Shown here piece after piece: positions 46,001-63,917 of a stretch of 64,000 nt of DNA. The stretch covers positions 1 through 64,000 of the forward strand of contig CALLKI010000077.1 in NCBI GenBank assembly GCA_938008415.1. Direction: 5' to 3'. The notes beneath the pieces are model-generated. The model was not told where the DNA came from. It was given only the letters and a program-made list of their open reading frames with translations, and searched no databases. Made by a program: the position numbers and the translations under genes. The DNA comes from an uncultured Luteimonas sp. (GTDB lineage: Bacteria > Pseudomonadota > Gammaproteobacteria > Xanthomonadales > Xanthomonadaceae). The stretch's first letter is position 1. The number at the start of each line of letters is the position of its first letter.

Positions 46001-47110
46001 TCAGCGGCATCCGCGAGGGATCGCGACGGATCGGCAACTTCTTCAGCAGTGTGCCGAAGGTGCAGCGCTGGTGCTCCAGCGCGTCGAACAGGACCGCCTG
46101 CGCGGCCTCCAGCTCGTCGGCGAAGCTGCGGGCCGGATCGAGGTCGAAGCGCAGGGGCAGCGTGTTGACGCAGTGGCCGACCAGGGCCACGTGGCCAGCC
46201 GCGGCCTGGCCCGCCGCCGGGATGCCGATCACGACGCTGCCCTGTCCCGCAAGGCGGCCAAGCACGTTCGAGAAACCGGCCAGGAGCGTCGCGAAGAGGC
46301 TCGCGCCGCTCCGGGCACCCAGCCGGCGCAGCCCGGCGGCCAGCTCCGCGTCAAGTTCGTGATCGACGCGCGCGGATGTGAAACTGCGATACGCCGGACG
46401 CGGACGGTCCGTCGGCAGGTCGAGCACGGGGACGTCGCCGGAGAAGCGCGAAAGCCAGTAGGCCTCGTCCTCCTCCAACTGCTTCAGGTCCGGCGTGCAC
46501 GCAAGCTTCATCGCGTAGTCGCCAAAGGCTTCGGCAGGCTGCAGCACCGGCGCCGGGAGCCCGGCGTGCCAGCCGTACAGCGCGCCGAGTTCCCGCGCGA
46601 TGATCCACCACGACCAGCCATCGCAGATGGCATGGTGCGCGCTGAGCAGGAGCTGGTGTTCGCGCTCCGACAGGCGCACCAGTTCCGCCCGGAACAGCAT
46701 GTCGCGGGAGACGTCGAACGGGGTTTCCACCGTACGGCGCACGCGATCCGAAAGCGCCCGGCGCCGGGCCTCGCCATCCAGCCCTGACAGGTCGCACTCG
46801 GACATCACGAACGGCCCGGGCTTGCGGATGCACAGGCGCTCGCCGCCCGGGTCGAAATTCGCGCGCAGCGAATCATGCCGGTCGACCAGCGACTGCAGCG
46901 CCCGCGCGAGCGCGCCCTTGTCCAGCGGGCCGGTCAGCCGCAATGACACCGAAAGGTTGAACGACAGCGAGGCTTCCCGTCCCAGCCTGTCCGCAAGCCA
47001 TATCTCGCGCTGCGGTTCGGTACTGACGACGACGCGCTCGAGCTCGCCACAGGCGAACGGGTCATAGTCCACCACCGTCAGCGCGGTTTCCGCGTCGAGC
47101 AGGGCACCCG

Positions 47111-47114
<4 letters not shown>
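43071..47114 (-). CDS. Nonribosomal peptide synthetase C-A-PCP with C-terminal alpha/beta hydrolase
   Basis: A 1347-residue module. The C domain (about 25-450) has the catalytic HHAICDG at 160-166. The A domain (about 480-985) has YTSGSTGRPKG and YGPTETT; pocket residues D685, I686, L689, Q728, L751, G753, L775, V783, W784, K976 spell DILQLGLVWK, close to known glycine codes. The PCP carries Ser1034 in GGHSLL. The last 250 residues are an alpha/beta hydrolase in the place of a thioesterase, but its elbow GIRAS (1200-1204) has Arg at the nucleophile position. It resembles exosortase A hydrolase 2. The start at 47114 overlaps the PKS stop (ATGA). Confidence 0.92.
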
Positions 47115-53107
<5,993 letters not shown>

Positions 53108-53175
53108 TCCCGACCTGCTCCCGAGCACTTGCGGATCCACCGCAGTTAACGAGATCGGGCCGGCGCAACGGCCAA

Positions 53176-53940
53176 TCAGGCGGGGAGTCGCACAGGGGGG
53201 TGGAGATCGAGGAACGTGACTTCGAGCCCCGGCGGCCCGGCGACTGCCACGACCCGCTCTGGCCCGGCATCAAGCAGGCGCACCTGCGTGGTGCTCCCGG
53301 CCCGGTCACCCCCCGGCAGGGGAACGACGCCATCGCCTGGCACGCAGAACCTGTCCATTTCGCACTCGAGCCCGATGCCCGCGGCCTTGAGCACGGCTTC
53401 CTTGCGCACCCACAGTTCGAGCAGGGCACGCCCCTCGGCAGCGGACGGCAGGCCCGCCAACACCACCTCGTCCCCGGGATGCACGATCCGGTCCCGGATG
53501 GAAGACATGTCCTGCATACGCCGGCAGGATTCGAGGTCCACGCCCACGGGGCCGTGCGCGCAGACCGCATAGGCCGCGCCCGCGTCGGCATGACTCAGGC
53601 TGGTCCACAGCACGCGGCCCGGCACAGTCGGGCATCCCCTGCCATCCCGTCCGACCGGGACTTCCGATGGGTCCAGATCCAGCGCCGCCGCGACCAGCAG
53701 GCGGTGCAGCGCATAGACGAGCACCAGCCCATCCCCGCGACGCGGATCACGCTGCCGCCCGGCACGCGCGCACCCCTCTTCGCCGGCCAGCGTACGCGCC
53801 AGCGCCAGATGCTGCCGCCATTCCTCCGGGGCACAGACCGCCACCACGATGCCTTCGCGCACTCCCCGGGCGAGCACGTCGGGCTCGACACCCAGTGCCG
53901 TCCGGAATGCCGCCAGCAGGTCGTTGCCGGGTGATGTCAT
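53176..53940 (-). CDS. Sfp-type 4'-phosphopantetheinyl transferase
   Basis: Loads phosphopantetheine from CoA onto carrier domains; here the three carriers of the adjacent NRPS-PKS are the obvious substrates. The 254-residue product has LSHADAGAAYAV, the magnesium-binding GVDLES and WVRKEAVLKAAGIGL, the two family signatures (GVDxE and WxxKEAxxKA). It is the first gene of the minus-strand operon, 68 bases before the NRPS-PKS. The start at 53940 (MTSPGNDLL) is the best fit; the ribosome site is weak and longer starts exist upstream. Confidence 0.93.
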   Translation of the reverse strand: MTSPGNDLLAAFRTALGVEPDVLARGVREGIVVAVCAPEEWRQHLALARTLAGEEGCARAGRQRDPRRGDGLVLVYALHRLLVAAALDLDPSEVPVGRDGRGCPTVPGRVLWTSLSHADAGAAYAVCAHGPVGVDLESCRRMQDMSSIRDRIVHPGDEVVLAGLPSAAEGRALLELWVRKEAVLKAAGIGLECEMDRFCVPGDGVVPLPGGDRAGSTTQVRLLDAGPERVVAVAGPPGLEVTFLDLHPPVRLPA

Positions 53941-54070
53941 AGGACCGGGGATACGTGGAACCATGCGATGGTGGCAACCCCCCTGCCGTCCGGCAAGTTG
54001 CCGGACCCGGGCCATCCAGCCGGTGACCATCACCGCCCATCCGCACCGGTCGCGCCGGCCGCATACGGAA

Positions 54071-54096
54071 GAGGGCCAGCCTCACGGCTGGCCCTC
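54071..54096 (-). terminator. Hairpin terminator after tRNA-Arg
   Basis: GAGGGCCAGCC and GGCTGGCCCTC form an 11-bp perfect stem with loop TCAC, 13 bases beyond the 3' end of tRNA-Arg on the minus strand. The trailing sequence starts TTCC, so the T-run is short. It is the likely end of the tRNA-Ser/tRNA-Arg transcript and separates it from the NRPS operon. Confidence 0.75.
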
Positions 54097-54108
54097 CCAC
54101 GGTATCGA

Positions 54109-54185
54109 TGGCGCGCCCGGAAGGATTCGAACCTCCGACCCCCAAGTTCGTAGCCTGGTGCTCTATCCAACTGAGCTACGGGCGC
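54109..54185 (-). tRNA. tRNA-Arg(ACG)
   Basis: 77 bases including an encoded CCA. The acceptor stem is GCGCCCG/CGGGCGC with discriminator G. The anticodon stem CCAGG/CTTGG (one G-U) holds loop CTACGAA with anticodon ACG (plus-strand 54149-54151). The T loop is TTCGAAT. Placement after tRNA-Ser and csrA is the usual gammaproteobacterial order. Confidence 0.95.
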
Positions 54186-54249
54186 GCGGCGTAGAAGCGA
54201 GATTTTGCCGAATGGACAGGCGTGCCGTCAATTCGGTTTTGAAGGAAAG

Positions 54250-54342
54250 TGGCGGAGACTGAGGGATTCGAACCCTCGATGGAGCTTTTGGCCCCATACT
54301 CCCTTAGCAGGGGAGCCCCTTCGGCCTCTCGGGCAAGTCTCC
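54250..54342 (-). tRNA. tRNA-Ser(GCT)
   Basis: 93 bases including an encoded CCA, with the long variable arm of class II tRNAs. The acceptor stem is GGAGACT/AGTCTCC with discriminator G. The anticodon stem CTCCC/GGGAG holds loop CTGCTAA with anticodon GCT (plus-strand 54306-54308). It is 64 bases upstream of tRNA-Arg with no terminator between, so the two are probably co-transcribed. Confidence 0.95.
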
Positions 54343-54426
54343 GCGTACGGTCTGCGTGGTCGGCAATGCCGGTCCGCGCGACAACGCCGCGAAGGATACC
54401 GGCTTGCCCGATGTGCGGCAAATCCC

Positions 54427-54642
54427 TCAGTCCTGTTGGCCCGGCTCCGCGGGTGCGTCCGCGGGCGCCGACGCGCCTTCTCCACGGCGGATGCGCTGAT
54501 AGATCTCTTCACGATGCACGGCAACGTCCTTGGGCGCGGTGATGCCGATCCGCACCTGGTTGCCCTTGACGCCGAGAACCGTCACGGTGACGGAATCTCC
54601 GATCATCAGTGTCTCACCGACCCGACGGGTCAAAATCAGCAT
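54427..54642 (-). CDS. csrA: Carbon storage regulator CsrA (RsmA)
   Basis: A 71-residue RNA-binding post-transcriptional regulator. MLILTRRVGETLMIGD, VTVLGVKGNQVRIGI and APKDVAVHREEIY match CsrA, including the RNA-contacting Leu4 and Arg44-type residues (VHREEI). The C-terminal extension is Ala/Pro-rich and not conserved. GGAG lies 7 bases before the ATG. CsrA/RsmA controls exopolysaccharide and biofilm genes in xanthomonads, so the large polymer locus here is a plausible target; that is inference. Confidence 0.97.
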   Translation of the reverse strand: MLILTRRVGETLMIGDSVTVTVLGVKGNQVRIGITAPKDVAVHREEIYQRIRRGEGASAPADAPAEPGQQD

Positions 54643-54735
54643 GGGAAAGCTCCATGGGCCCGGGCCCTGGCAGGGATGGCCTTCTGGTCAACGCACGGGG
54701 GCACGCCGACCGGCCGTTCCGATTCAGAATCGTGA

Positions 54736-54764
54736 AGCATGTCGCCGAATTGGCTCACGGTCAA
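54736..54764 (-). promoter_or_regulatory. Promoter for csrA
   Basis: On the minus strand TTGACC (plus 54759-54764), a 17-base spacer and CATGCT (plus 54736-54741) form a good sigma-70 promoter in the alaS-csrA gap. It would give csrA a leader of about 85 bases. A 9-base direct repeat GAAGTCACA (54771-54779 and 54791-54799) lies just upstream of it. Confidence 0.5.
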
Positions 54765-54794
54765 CCGAAAGAAGTCACATTCCCGTGAAGGAAG

Positions 54795-57434
<2,640 letters not shown>

Positions 57435-57566
57435 GGGCGGTCTTTGGCGGTCGGGCAGCCTGACCCCGCCCGCATCGCCCGGCCCGGGGCGGGCGCGAAG
57501 CAGGAACAGGCAGCCCGGCTGGGAAAGTGATGAGATTAGCAAACCGGGGCGGTTCCAGTCCCGGTT

Positions 57567-58055
57567 TCAGGGCTCCGGGTCGTCCGGATCGAAGCGCGTG
57601 GCGGCACGGACGGCATCGCCATCGAAACCCCGGCGCAGCAGCAGGTCGGCCGCCCTGCGCCGCTCCCGCAGGTCGCACGGGCCACGCTCCCCGAAGCGCC
57701 TGCGGACCAGGCCGCGGGCCACCTCCGTCCAATCGCCGTCGAATGTCGCCAGCGCCCGTTCGATGGCCTCGCCGTCCAGGCCGTGCGTCGCCAGTTCGGC
57801 GCGGATGTGGCGCGGACCGTAACCGGCGGCGGCGCGCATGCGCACCAGCGATTCGGCGAAGCGGGCGTCGTCCTGCCAGCCCTCGCCCGCCAGCCGCTCG
57901 ACCGCCGCCTCGGCCTCGGCGGCCGGGACACCCCTGGCCTGCAGCTTCCAGGCCAGCTCCCGGCGCGAGTGCTCGCGGCGCACGAGCATCCCCAGCGCAC
58001 GCTGGACGGGAGTCGGCTGCGGCCGCTGCCGGCGCTGGCGGGGGCCGTCACTCAT
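57567..58055 (-). CDS. recX: Regulatory protein RecX
   Basis: Modulates RecA filament growth. The 162-residue helical protein has the RecX motifs REHSRRELAWKLQARG, LAGEGWQDDARFAESLVR and GYGPRHIRAELATHGL, in the family's triple three-helix order. It normally follows recA directly; here the monooxygenase-like gene lies between, and recX begins inside that gene's stop (ATGA), so its translation looks coupled to it. Confidence 0.93.
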   Translation of the reverse strand: MSDGPRQRRQRPQPTPVQRALGMLVRREHSRRELAWKLQARGVPAAEAEAAVERLAGEGWQDDARFAESLVRMRAAAGYGPRHIRAELATHGLDGEAIERALATFDGDWTEVARGLVRRRFGERGPCDLRERRRAADLLLRRGFDGDAVRAATRFDPDDPEP

Positions 58056-58444
58056 GCCGCCTGCAGGCCGTGTCCGCCGACCGGACGCGTCACGGTGTAC
58101 TGGCCGAAGCCGGCGATCAGCGGCCTGGCCTTCGCGATCGCCTCCTGCACCTGCGGCAGCGCGAGCGAGGCCTTGTGGCTGGCCTCGCTGTCCCAGACCT
58201 CGGTGATCCAGATCGTGTCCGAATCTTCCGGATCCTCCGCCACCACGTAGCTCAGACAGCCGGGCATGCCGGAAATGCTTCCGAGCAGGATCGCCACCAG
58301 CGCATCGCGCTGCCCCGGTGAAGCCTTCATGCTCCCGATCAGGCCATACATCGGAACGTCCTCCGCTTTCGCAGGCAGGGCCGGCATGGCGGCCGCAAGC
58401 ACCGCGGCGCCGGTCACCCCGAGGATATCGCGTCGGGTCGCCAT
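58052..58444 (-). CDS. Exported antibiotic-biosynthesis-monooxygenase-like (ABM) protein
   Basis: A 130-residue protein. The N-terminus MATRRDILGVTGAAVLAAAMPALPAKA has an Arg pair before a hydrophobic stretch, a Tat-type signal. The mature part is a ferredoxin-like ABM domain: MYGLIGSMKASPGQRDALV, GCLSYVVAEDP, IWITEVWDSEASHKAS. ABM domains include quinol and heme monooxygenases and many proteins of unknown role. A good AAGGGGG site precedes the ATG at 58444. Its presence between recA and recX is unusual; the function is unknown. Confidence 0.8.
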   Translation of the reverse strand: MATRRDILGVTGAAVLAAAMPALPAKAEDVPMYGLIGSMKASPGQRDALVAILLGSISGMPGCLSYVVAEDPEDSDTIWITEVWDSEASHKASLALPQVQEAIAKARPLIAGFGQYTVTRPVGGHGLQAA

Positions 58445-58614
58445 CCCCCTTCTCCGGAATCGCTCACGGCCTGGGCCATCGCCGGGCAACAGGAGCCGTT
58501 TGCACGCCCGCGGCATCCACATCCCCGGGGGCCCTCACGCAGAACGGCCCACCCGTCCCCGGGAGGGCCGCCGCTGCGAGGAGGCCGTCCCTGGCCACGA
58601 AGACTTTCCGGGGA

Positions 58615-59658
<1,044 letters not shown>

Positions 59659-59821
59659 CGTCGTGGTCCTGGTCATTGTGGATTGGTGTCGGGATGCATC
59701 CTTGCACGCGCCCATCGCACAGGCTGCGACTGGACGCCGTGGGTGGAATCTAGCCCCTGCCGGGAGGCCCGGCCGCCGGGCAAGCCCCCACCCGGCTGTC
59801 GGAAAATGCCCCGCGCCACCG

Positions 59822-60472
59822 TCACCGGCTCGGCCTCACCAGCCCGCAGTACAGGCCCTCGATGGCGAAGTCCTGTCCCGGCTGGATCTCGATGGGGGCG
59901 TGGTCGGGGTTGCGCGGCAGCAGCCGGATACGGTCCTTGCCGATCTTCAGCAGCTTGACGGTGATGGCGTCGTCCACGCGGGCCACCACGATCTGGCCGC
60001 TGCGCGCCTCGCTCGTGCGGTGCACGCCGATCAGGTCGCCGTCGAAGATGCCCTCGTCGATCATCGAGTCGCCCTTGACCCGCAGCAGGTAGTCGGGCCG
60101 GGGCGAGAACAGCGCCCGGTCCAGCAGCACGACCTGGTCGCTGCCGATGTCGGCGCCGATCGGCTGGCCGGCCGCCACCTGCCCCAGCACCGGCAGGCGC
60201 AGCGCATCCTCCGGCGCCTCCCCGGCCGGCGCCAGCTCCCGCTGAGCGGACGGCGGCGGTTGCAGCAGGCGGATGCCGCGGGCGCGCCCTGGCAGGCGCT
60301 CGATCGCCCCGGCGGCCTCCAGCGCCTCGAGGTGGTACTGGGCCGCCCGGACGCTGCTGAAGCCGAACGCGCGGGCGATCTCGGTCTGCGAGGGCGGGAT
60401 GCCCTCGGCCTCGATCCGCCCGGCGATCAGGTCGAGGATGGCGCGCTGGGTATCGGTCAGCTGCATGCGCAT
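59822..60472 (-). CDS. lexA: SOS repressor LexA
   Basis: Represses DNA-damage genes and cleaves itself when RecA filaments form. The 216-residue product has a winged-helix domain (QRAILDLIAGRIEAEGIPPSQ, recognition helix SVRAAQYHLEALE), the cleavage site Ala101-Gly102 in GQVAAGQPI, and the Ser136/Lys173 dyad (KGDSMIDEG, TVKLL). Start: ATG at 60472, with ATG 60466 possible. The operator ends only 3 bases upstream and no ribosome site exists, suggesting a leaderless message. Confidence 0.97.
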   Translation of the reverse strand: MRMQLTDTQRAILDLIAGRIEAEGIPPSQTEIARAFGFSSVRAAQYHLEALEAAGAIERLPGRARGIRLLQPPPSAQRELAPAGEAPEDALRLPVLGQVAAGQPIGADIGSDQVVLLDRALFSPRPDYLLRVKGDSMIDEGIFDGDLIGVHRTSEARSGQIVVARVDDAITVKLLKIGKDRIRLLPRNPDHAPIEIQPGQDFAIEGLYCGLVRPSR

Positions 60473-60474
60473 GG

Positions 60475-60493
60475 TTAGTAGTATTACTACTAA
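60475..60493 (-). promoter_or_regulatory. LexA operator (SOS box) of lexA
   Basis: The minus strand reads TTAGTAGTAATACTACTAA, a 19-base near-perfect palindrome identical in type to the LexA box reported for Xanthomonas (TTAGN6TACTA class). It ends 2 bases before the lexA ATG and contains the stop codon of pncC (60490-60492). A likely -10 (AATACT) lies inside it, with TTGCGG 18 bases upstream, so LexA would block RNA polymerase directly. Confidence 0.93.
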
Positions 60494-61002
60494 CCCGCGA
60501 CCTCCGCAAGCCCTTCCAGCGCCCGCGCGACCGTCTGCCGGCGCACGCCCTCGCGGTCGCCCTGGAAGTGGAACACCTTGGCAAGGGCGTAGTCGCCGCG
60601 GCGCTTCCAGGCGATCCAGACCGTTCCGACCGGCTTGTCCGGCGTGCCGCCCCCGGGCCCGGCGATGCCGGTCACCGCGACCGCGATGCTCGCGCCCGAG
60701 TGCACCAGCGCCCCCGAGACCATCTCGATCACGGTCTCGCGGCTGACCGCGCCGAACGCCTCCAGGGTTTGCGGGCGCACGCCCAGCAGCGCCTGCTTGG
60801 CCTCGTAGCTGTAGACGACCATGCCGCAGTCGAACCACTCCGAGGAGCCGGGGACGTCGGTGATGATCTTGGAGATCCAGCCGCCCGTGCAGCTCTCGGC
60901 GGTCACGAGCATGTGCCTGGCCGCGCGCAGGCGCTCGCCGGTGGCGATGGCCAGGTTGCGCAGGTCGTCGTCGGAAGGGATGGGGTGCTGCATGCGTGGC
61001 AT
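60490..61002 (-). CDS. pncC: Nicotinamide-nucleotide amidohydrolase PncC (CinA C-terminal domain)
   Basis: Hydrolyses NMN to nicotinate mononucleotide in pyridine-nucleotide recycling. The 170-residue product is the stand-alone CinA C-terminal domain with TAESCTGGWISKIITDVPGS and VAVTGIAGPGGGTPDKPVG, both family signatures. It has the usual length for PncC. Starts at 61002 (MPRMQH) or 60993 are both possible; neither has a clear ribosome site. Its TAG stop lies inside the lexA operator. Confidence 0.93.
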   Translation of the reverse strand: MPRMQHPIPSDDDLRNLAIATGERLRAARHMLVTAESCTGGWISKIITDVPGSSEWFDCGMVVYSYEAKQALLGVRPQTLEAFGAVSRETVIEMVSGALVHSGASIAVAVTGIAGPGGGTPDKPVGTVWIAWKRRGDYALAKVFHFQGDREGVRRQTVARALEGLAEVAG

Positions 61003-61078
61003 CCGCGCGGAGGGATGCCACGTTGTACCCGAAACCGGGGGCGGCTGTCGTCGCGCGCCGGCGCGGCAGGAACACGAA

Positions 61079-61106
61079 GGCCCGCGCGTCGGGCGACGCG
61101 CGGGCC
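61079..61106 (-). terminator. Stem-loop terminator after the TonB-dependent receptor
   Basis: GGCCCGCGCGTC (61079-61090) and GACGCGCGGGCC (61095-61106) form a 12-bp perfect stem 22 bases beyond the receptor stop on the minus strand; the trailing sequence is TTCGTGTTCC. It is a strong hairpin with an imperfect T-run and probably ends the receptor transcript before pncC. Confidence 0.8.
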
Positions 61107-61128
61107 CTTGCCCCGGGGAACGGCCCGG

Positions 61129-63786
61129 TCAGTAGCGCAGACGCAGGGTCACGCCGTACATCCGCGGCGCCGCCGGGAACGCGTTGAACGTGTTCAGCGG
61201 ATTGCCCGGATCCGGGAACAGCGCCTGCAGCGGCCCGTCGAAGCCCACCTGGACGTACTCGGCATCGGTGACGTTGGTGCCCCACAGTTCCAGCATCCAG
61301 CGGCCGTCGTTGCGGCCGATGCCGAAGCGGGCGTTGACCACCGTGTAGGAGTCCTGGTGCTTCTCGACGTCGAGGTCGGAACCGGTGTTGTAGTCGCCCA
61401 TGTACTTGGCGCCGACGTTGAACCGGCCGACCAGGCCCGGGCCGAAGTCCCACTCGTAGGTCACCGCCAACGAGCCGGACCACTCGGGCGCGAACGGCAT
61501 CGTCGCACCGGGCAGCTTGTACAGCGCGCCCGAGGAACTGAGCGGGTTGCGCTGTTCGAAGTCGCCACCCGGGATGTCGCTGCCGAACTTCGTGCGGGCA
61601 TACATCACGCCGCCCTGCAGCATCAGCCCCGGCACGGCCTTCGGCTGCCAGAGGATCTCGGCGTCCAGGCCCTTCGAGGTGACCTTGGGGATCGAGCGCA
61701 CCACGAAGCTGGTGCCGAGGAAGCTGTTGAGCTGGAAGTCCTCGTACTCCTGGTGGAACAGGGTCGCGTTGAGCAGCAGCGAGCCGTCGGCCCAGGTGGT
61801 CTTGGCGCCCAGCTCGTAGCTGTCCACGAACTCGCCCGGGAAGTAGGTGTCGTCGACCGGGGTGATGCCCGCCCCGCTGGTGGACAGGCCGTCGGACGAC
61901 TGCACGCGGTCGAGGTTGAAGCCGCCCCCCTTGTAGCCGCGCGCGTACGAGGCGTAGGTCATGACGTGCTCGTTCCAGCGGTACGCCGCCTTCAGCGTGC
62001 CCGACCACTCCTTCTCCTCGCTCTCCTGGAAGGTACTGCGGCCGTCGTGCAGGACGTTGGCCCAGGGCAGGCAGATGTAGCCGGCGATCGTCGGGCCGGC
62101 CGAAGCCATGATCGCGTCCTGCACCGCCTGCGGCAGTCCGGCGAAGGCGGTGCTGCGCGAGGCCAGCGCCGCGCGCAGCAGCGCAAACCGGTTCGGGTTG
62201 AGCGGGTTGATGTCGGTCAGCGCGCCGGTGCAGGCCTGGCTGCCGTTGGGGTTGCTGTAGACCGAGGTCAGTTCCTTGTTCTCGCGCGTGTAGCGCAGGC
62301 CGATGGTCAGGTCGAACGCATCGGTCATGTGCCAGGTGTTGTTGGTGAACAGCGCGAAGCTCCTGGCGTTCTGGTCGTAGCGGTCATCGGCGCCGAGGCC
62401 GATGAAGCCGGTCCCGAACGGGCGCCCGGTGACCTGGGACAGGAACGCCGCCGGCGAGATGCCAAGCGGGTTGTCCAGCGGCACGCCCGCCGCCGCCAGG
62501 TTCTGGCCCACCAGCTGGTACACCAGCGTCGAGACGTAGGGCTCGTAGTGCGGGCCGACGCGGTAGGTCTCGTTCCGGATCAGGTCCTCGTTCGAGTAGA
62601 ACAGCCCGAACATCCAGTCGACCCGGTCGGTGGAGCCGGTCAGGCGGATCTCCTGGCTGAAGGTCTCGAACCTGGTGAGCGACTCGTCCTCGTCCGGGTT
62701 GCGGTACAGCAGGTCGGCGATGCTGAAGTCGTAGTCGAGGCCGTTGATCGTCTGCCACTCGCGGTACGCGGTGATCGAGGTCAGGGTCGCACCGCCCATC
62801 GCGCCGATGTCCCAGTTGACCTCGGCCTGCACGCCCTTGTCCTTGATGTCCTGCGTGGTCGGGCGGTTGCTGTAGGCGACGCGGTCGAACGGGTCGTCGC
62901 CGGGCGCGGCCAGCGCCTTGCCGCCTGCCAGCGCATTGAGGATCGCCGCGGTCGCGCCGACCGTGGTCTGCACCGCGGTGCAGCAGTTCTCCTCGCGGCT
63001 GGTGAAGTCGGCCGACAGCAGGATCTCGAGGTTGTCCGACGGCTCGAACAGCAGCTTGCCGCGCAGCGTGTGGTAGTTCTGGTCGTAGTCCCTGTCCTCG
63101 GTGCGCGGGCCATTTCCGGTGACGACGTCCATCCAGCCGTCGCGCTTGCGCTTGGCGGCGTAGATGCTGAACGCGGAGTGTTCACCCAGCGCGTCGTTGT
63201 AGCTTGCGGCCACGCCGAGCGCACCGTAGTTGCCGGCGGTGATCTCGGCCTCGGCGCTCTGGGTGTAGCCCGGGCGGCGGGTGACGACGTTGATCACGCC
63301 CGCCGAGGTGTTCTTGCCGAACACCGTGCCCTGCGGGCCCTTGAGCACCTCGATCCGCTCGATCTGGCCCAGGTCGCCGAAGCCGACGCTGTTGCGCGGG
63401 CGGTACACGCCGTCGATCACGATGCCGACCGAGGACTCCAGGCCCACGTTGTCGCCGACCGTGCCGATGCCGCGGATGCGCGCGGTGGTGATGGCCTCGT
63501 TCTGGGTGCTGGTCACGGTCAGGCCGGGGACCAGGATCTGCATGTCCTTGATGTCGCGCACGCCGGTGTCCTGGAGCAGCTGCTCGTCAAGCGCCGTGAC
63601 CGTGATCGGCACGTCCTGCAGGGCTTCCTCGCGCTTCTGCGCGGTGACCACCAGGGCCGAGAGCGTGCGGGGCTCGTCCGAGGAAGGCGTCCCCGGCGCC
63701 TCCTGCGCGAGTACGGGCATGGACATGGATGCCAGCGCCGAGAACACGGCGATGGCAAGGACGTTTCGCTGCGGATGACGCGCCAT
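61129..63786 (-). CDS. TonB-dependent outer-membrane receptor
   Basis: An 885-residue active transporter with a signal peptide (1-27, ending VLAQ). The plug domain (about 40-170) has VVTAQKREEALQDVPITVT, TTARIRGIG and IEVLKGPQGTVFGKNTSAGVINVVTRRPG (in two conserved blocks). The 22-strand barrel follows and ends in Tyr-containing RMYGVTLRLRY, as needed for BAM recognition. It belongs to the broad oligotrophic receptor group seen in xanthomonads and sphingomonads. The substrate cannot be read from the sequence; no substrate-pathway genes flank it. It begins at 63786. Confidence 0.93.
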   Translation of the reverse strand: MARHPQRNVLAIAVFSALASMSMPVLAQEAPGTPSSDEPRTLSALVVTAQKREEALQDVPITVTALDEQLLQDTGVRDIKDMQILVPGLTVTSTQNEAITTARIRGIGTVGDNVGLESSVGIVIDGVYRPRNSVGFGDLGQIERIEVLKGPQGTVFGKNTSAGVINVVTRRPGYTQSAEAEITAGNYGALGVAASYNDALGEHSAFSIYAAKRKRDGWMDVVTGNGPRTEDRDYDQNYHTLRGKLLFEPSDNLEILLSADFTSREENCCTAVQTTVGATAAILNALAGGKALAAPGDDPFDRVAYSNRPTTQDIKDKGVQAEVNWDIGAMGGATLTSITAYREWQTINGLDYDFSIADLLYRNPDEDESLTRFETFSQEIRLTGSTDRVDWMFGLFYSNEDLIRNETYRVGPHYEPYVSTLVYQLVGQNLAAAGVPLDNPLGISPAAFLSQVTGRPFGTGFIGLGADDRYDQNARSFALFTNNTWHMTDAFDLTIGLRYTRENKELTSVYSNPNGSQACTGALTDINPLNPNRFALLRAALASRSTAFAGLPQAVQDAIMASAGPTIAGYICLPWANVLHDGRSTFQESEEKEWSGTLKAAYRWNEHVMTYASYARGYKGGGFNLDRVQSSDGLSTSGAGITPVDDTYFPGEFVDSYELGAKTTWADGSLLLNATLFHQEYEDFQLNSFLGTSFVVRSIPKVTSKGLDAEILWQPKAVPGLMLQGGVMYARTKFGSDIPGGDFEQRNPLSSSGALYKLPGATMPFAPEWSGSLAVTYEWDFGPGLVGRFNVGAKYMGDYNTGSDLDVEKHQDSYTVVNARFGIGRNDGRWMLELWGTNVTDAEYVQVGFDGPLQALFPDPGNPLNTFNAFPAAPRMYGVTLRLRY

Positions 63787-63900
63787 GTTGACCCCCTGGA
63801 CTGGATGTGGACGGATCCGGAATGCCGGGAAACCGGGCCTCCGCGCTCCGGCAAAGCCGGAACGCGCAGCCTCCGGCCGGTGGGGGTCAGCCGGTGCAGA

Positions 63901-63917
63901 CGCAACGAAGCGTTGCG
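63901..63917. repeat. 7-bp inverted repeat upstream of the receptor gene
   Basis: CGCAACG (63901-63907) and CGTTGCG (63911-63917) form a perfect 7-bp dyad with loop AAG, about 115 bases before the receptor start on the minus strand. The neighbouring bases are AT-richer than average. It may be a regulator site for the receptor gene; no promoter hexamers were assigned. Confidence 0.45.

Noticed and set aside
42609..46787. Very long open frame on the plus strand opposite the NRPS
   Set aside because: It is rich in Arg, Gln, His and Val, has no recognisable domain, and mirrors the codon pattern of the NRPS. In high-GC DNA such antisense frames are common artefacts.
53176..53940. Holo-ACP synthase (AcpS) for fatty-acid ACP
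   Set aside because: Length and the GVDLES/WVRKEAVLKA motifs are of the larger Sfp type, not the roughly 125-residue AcpS.
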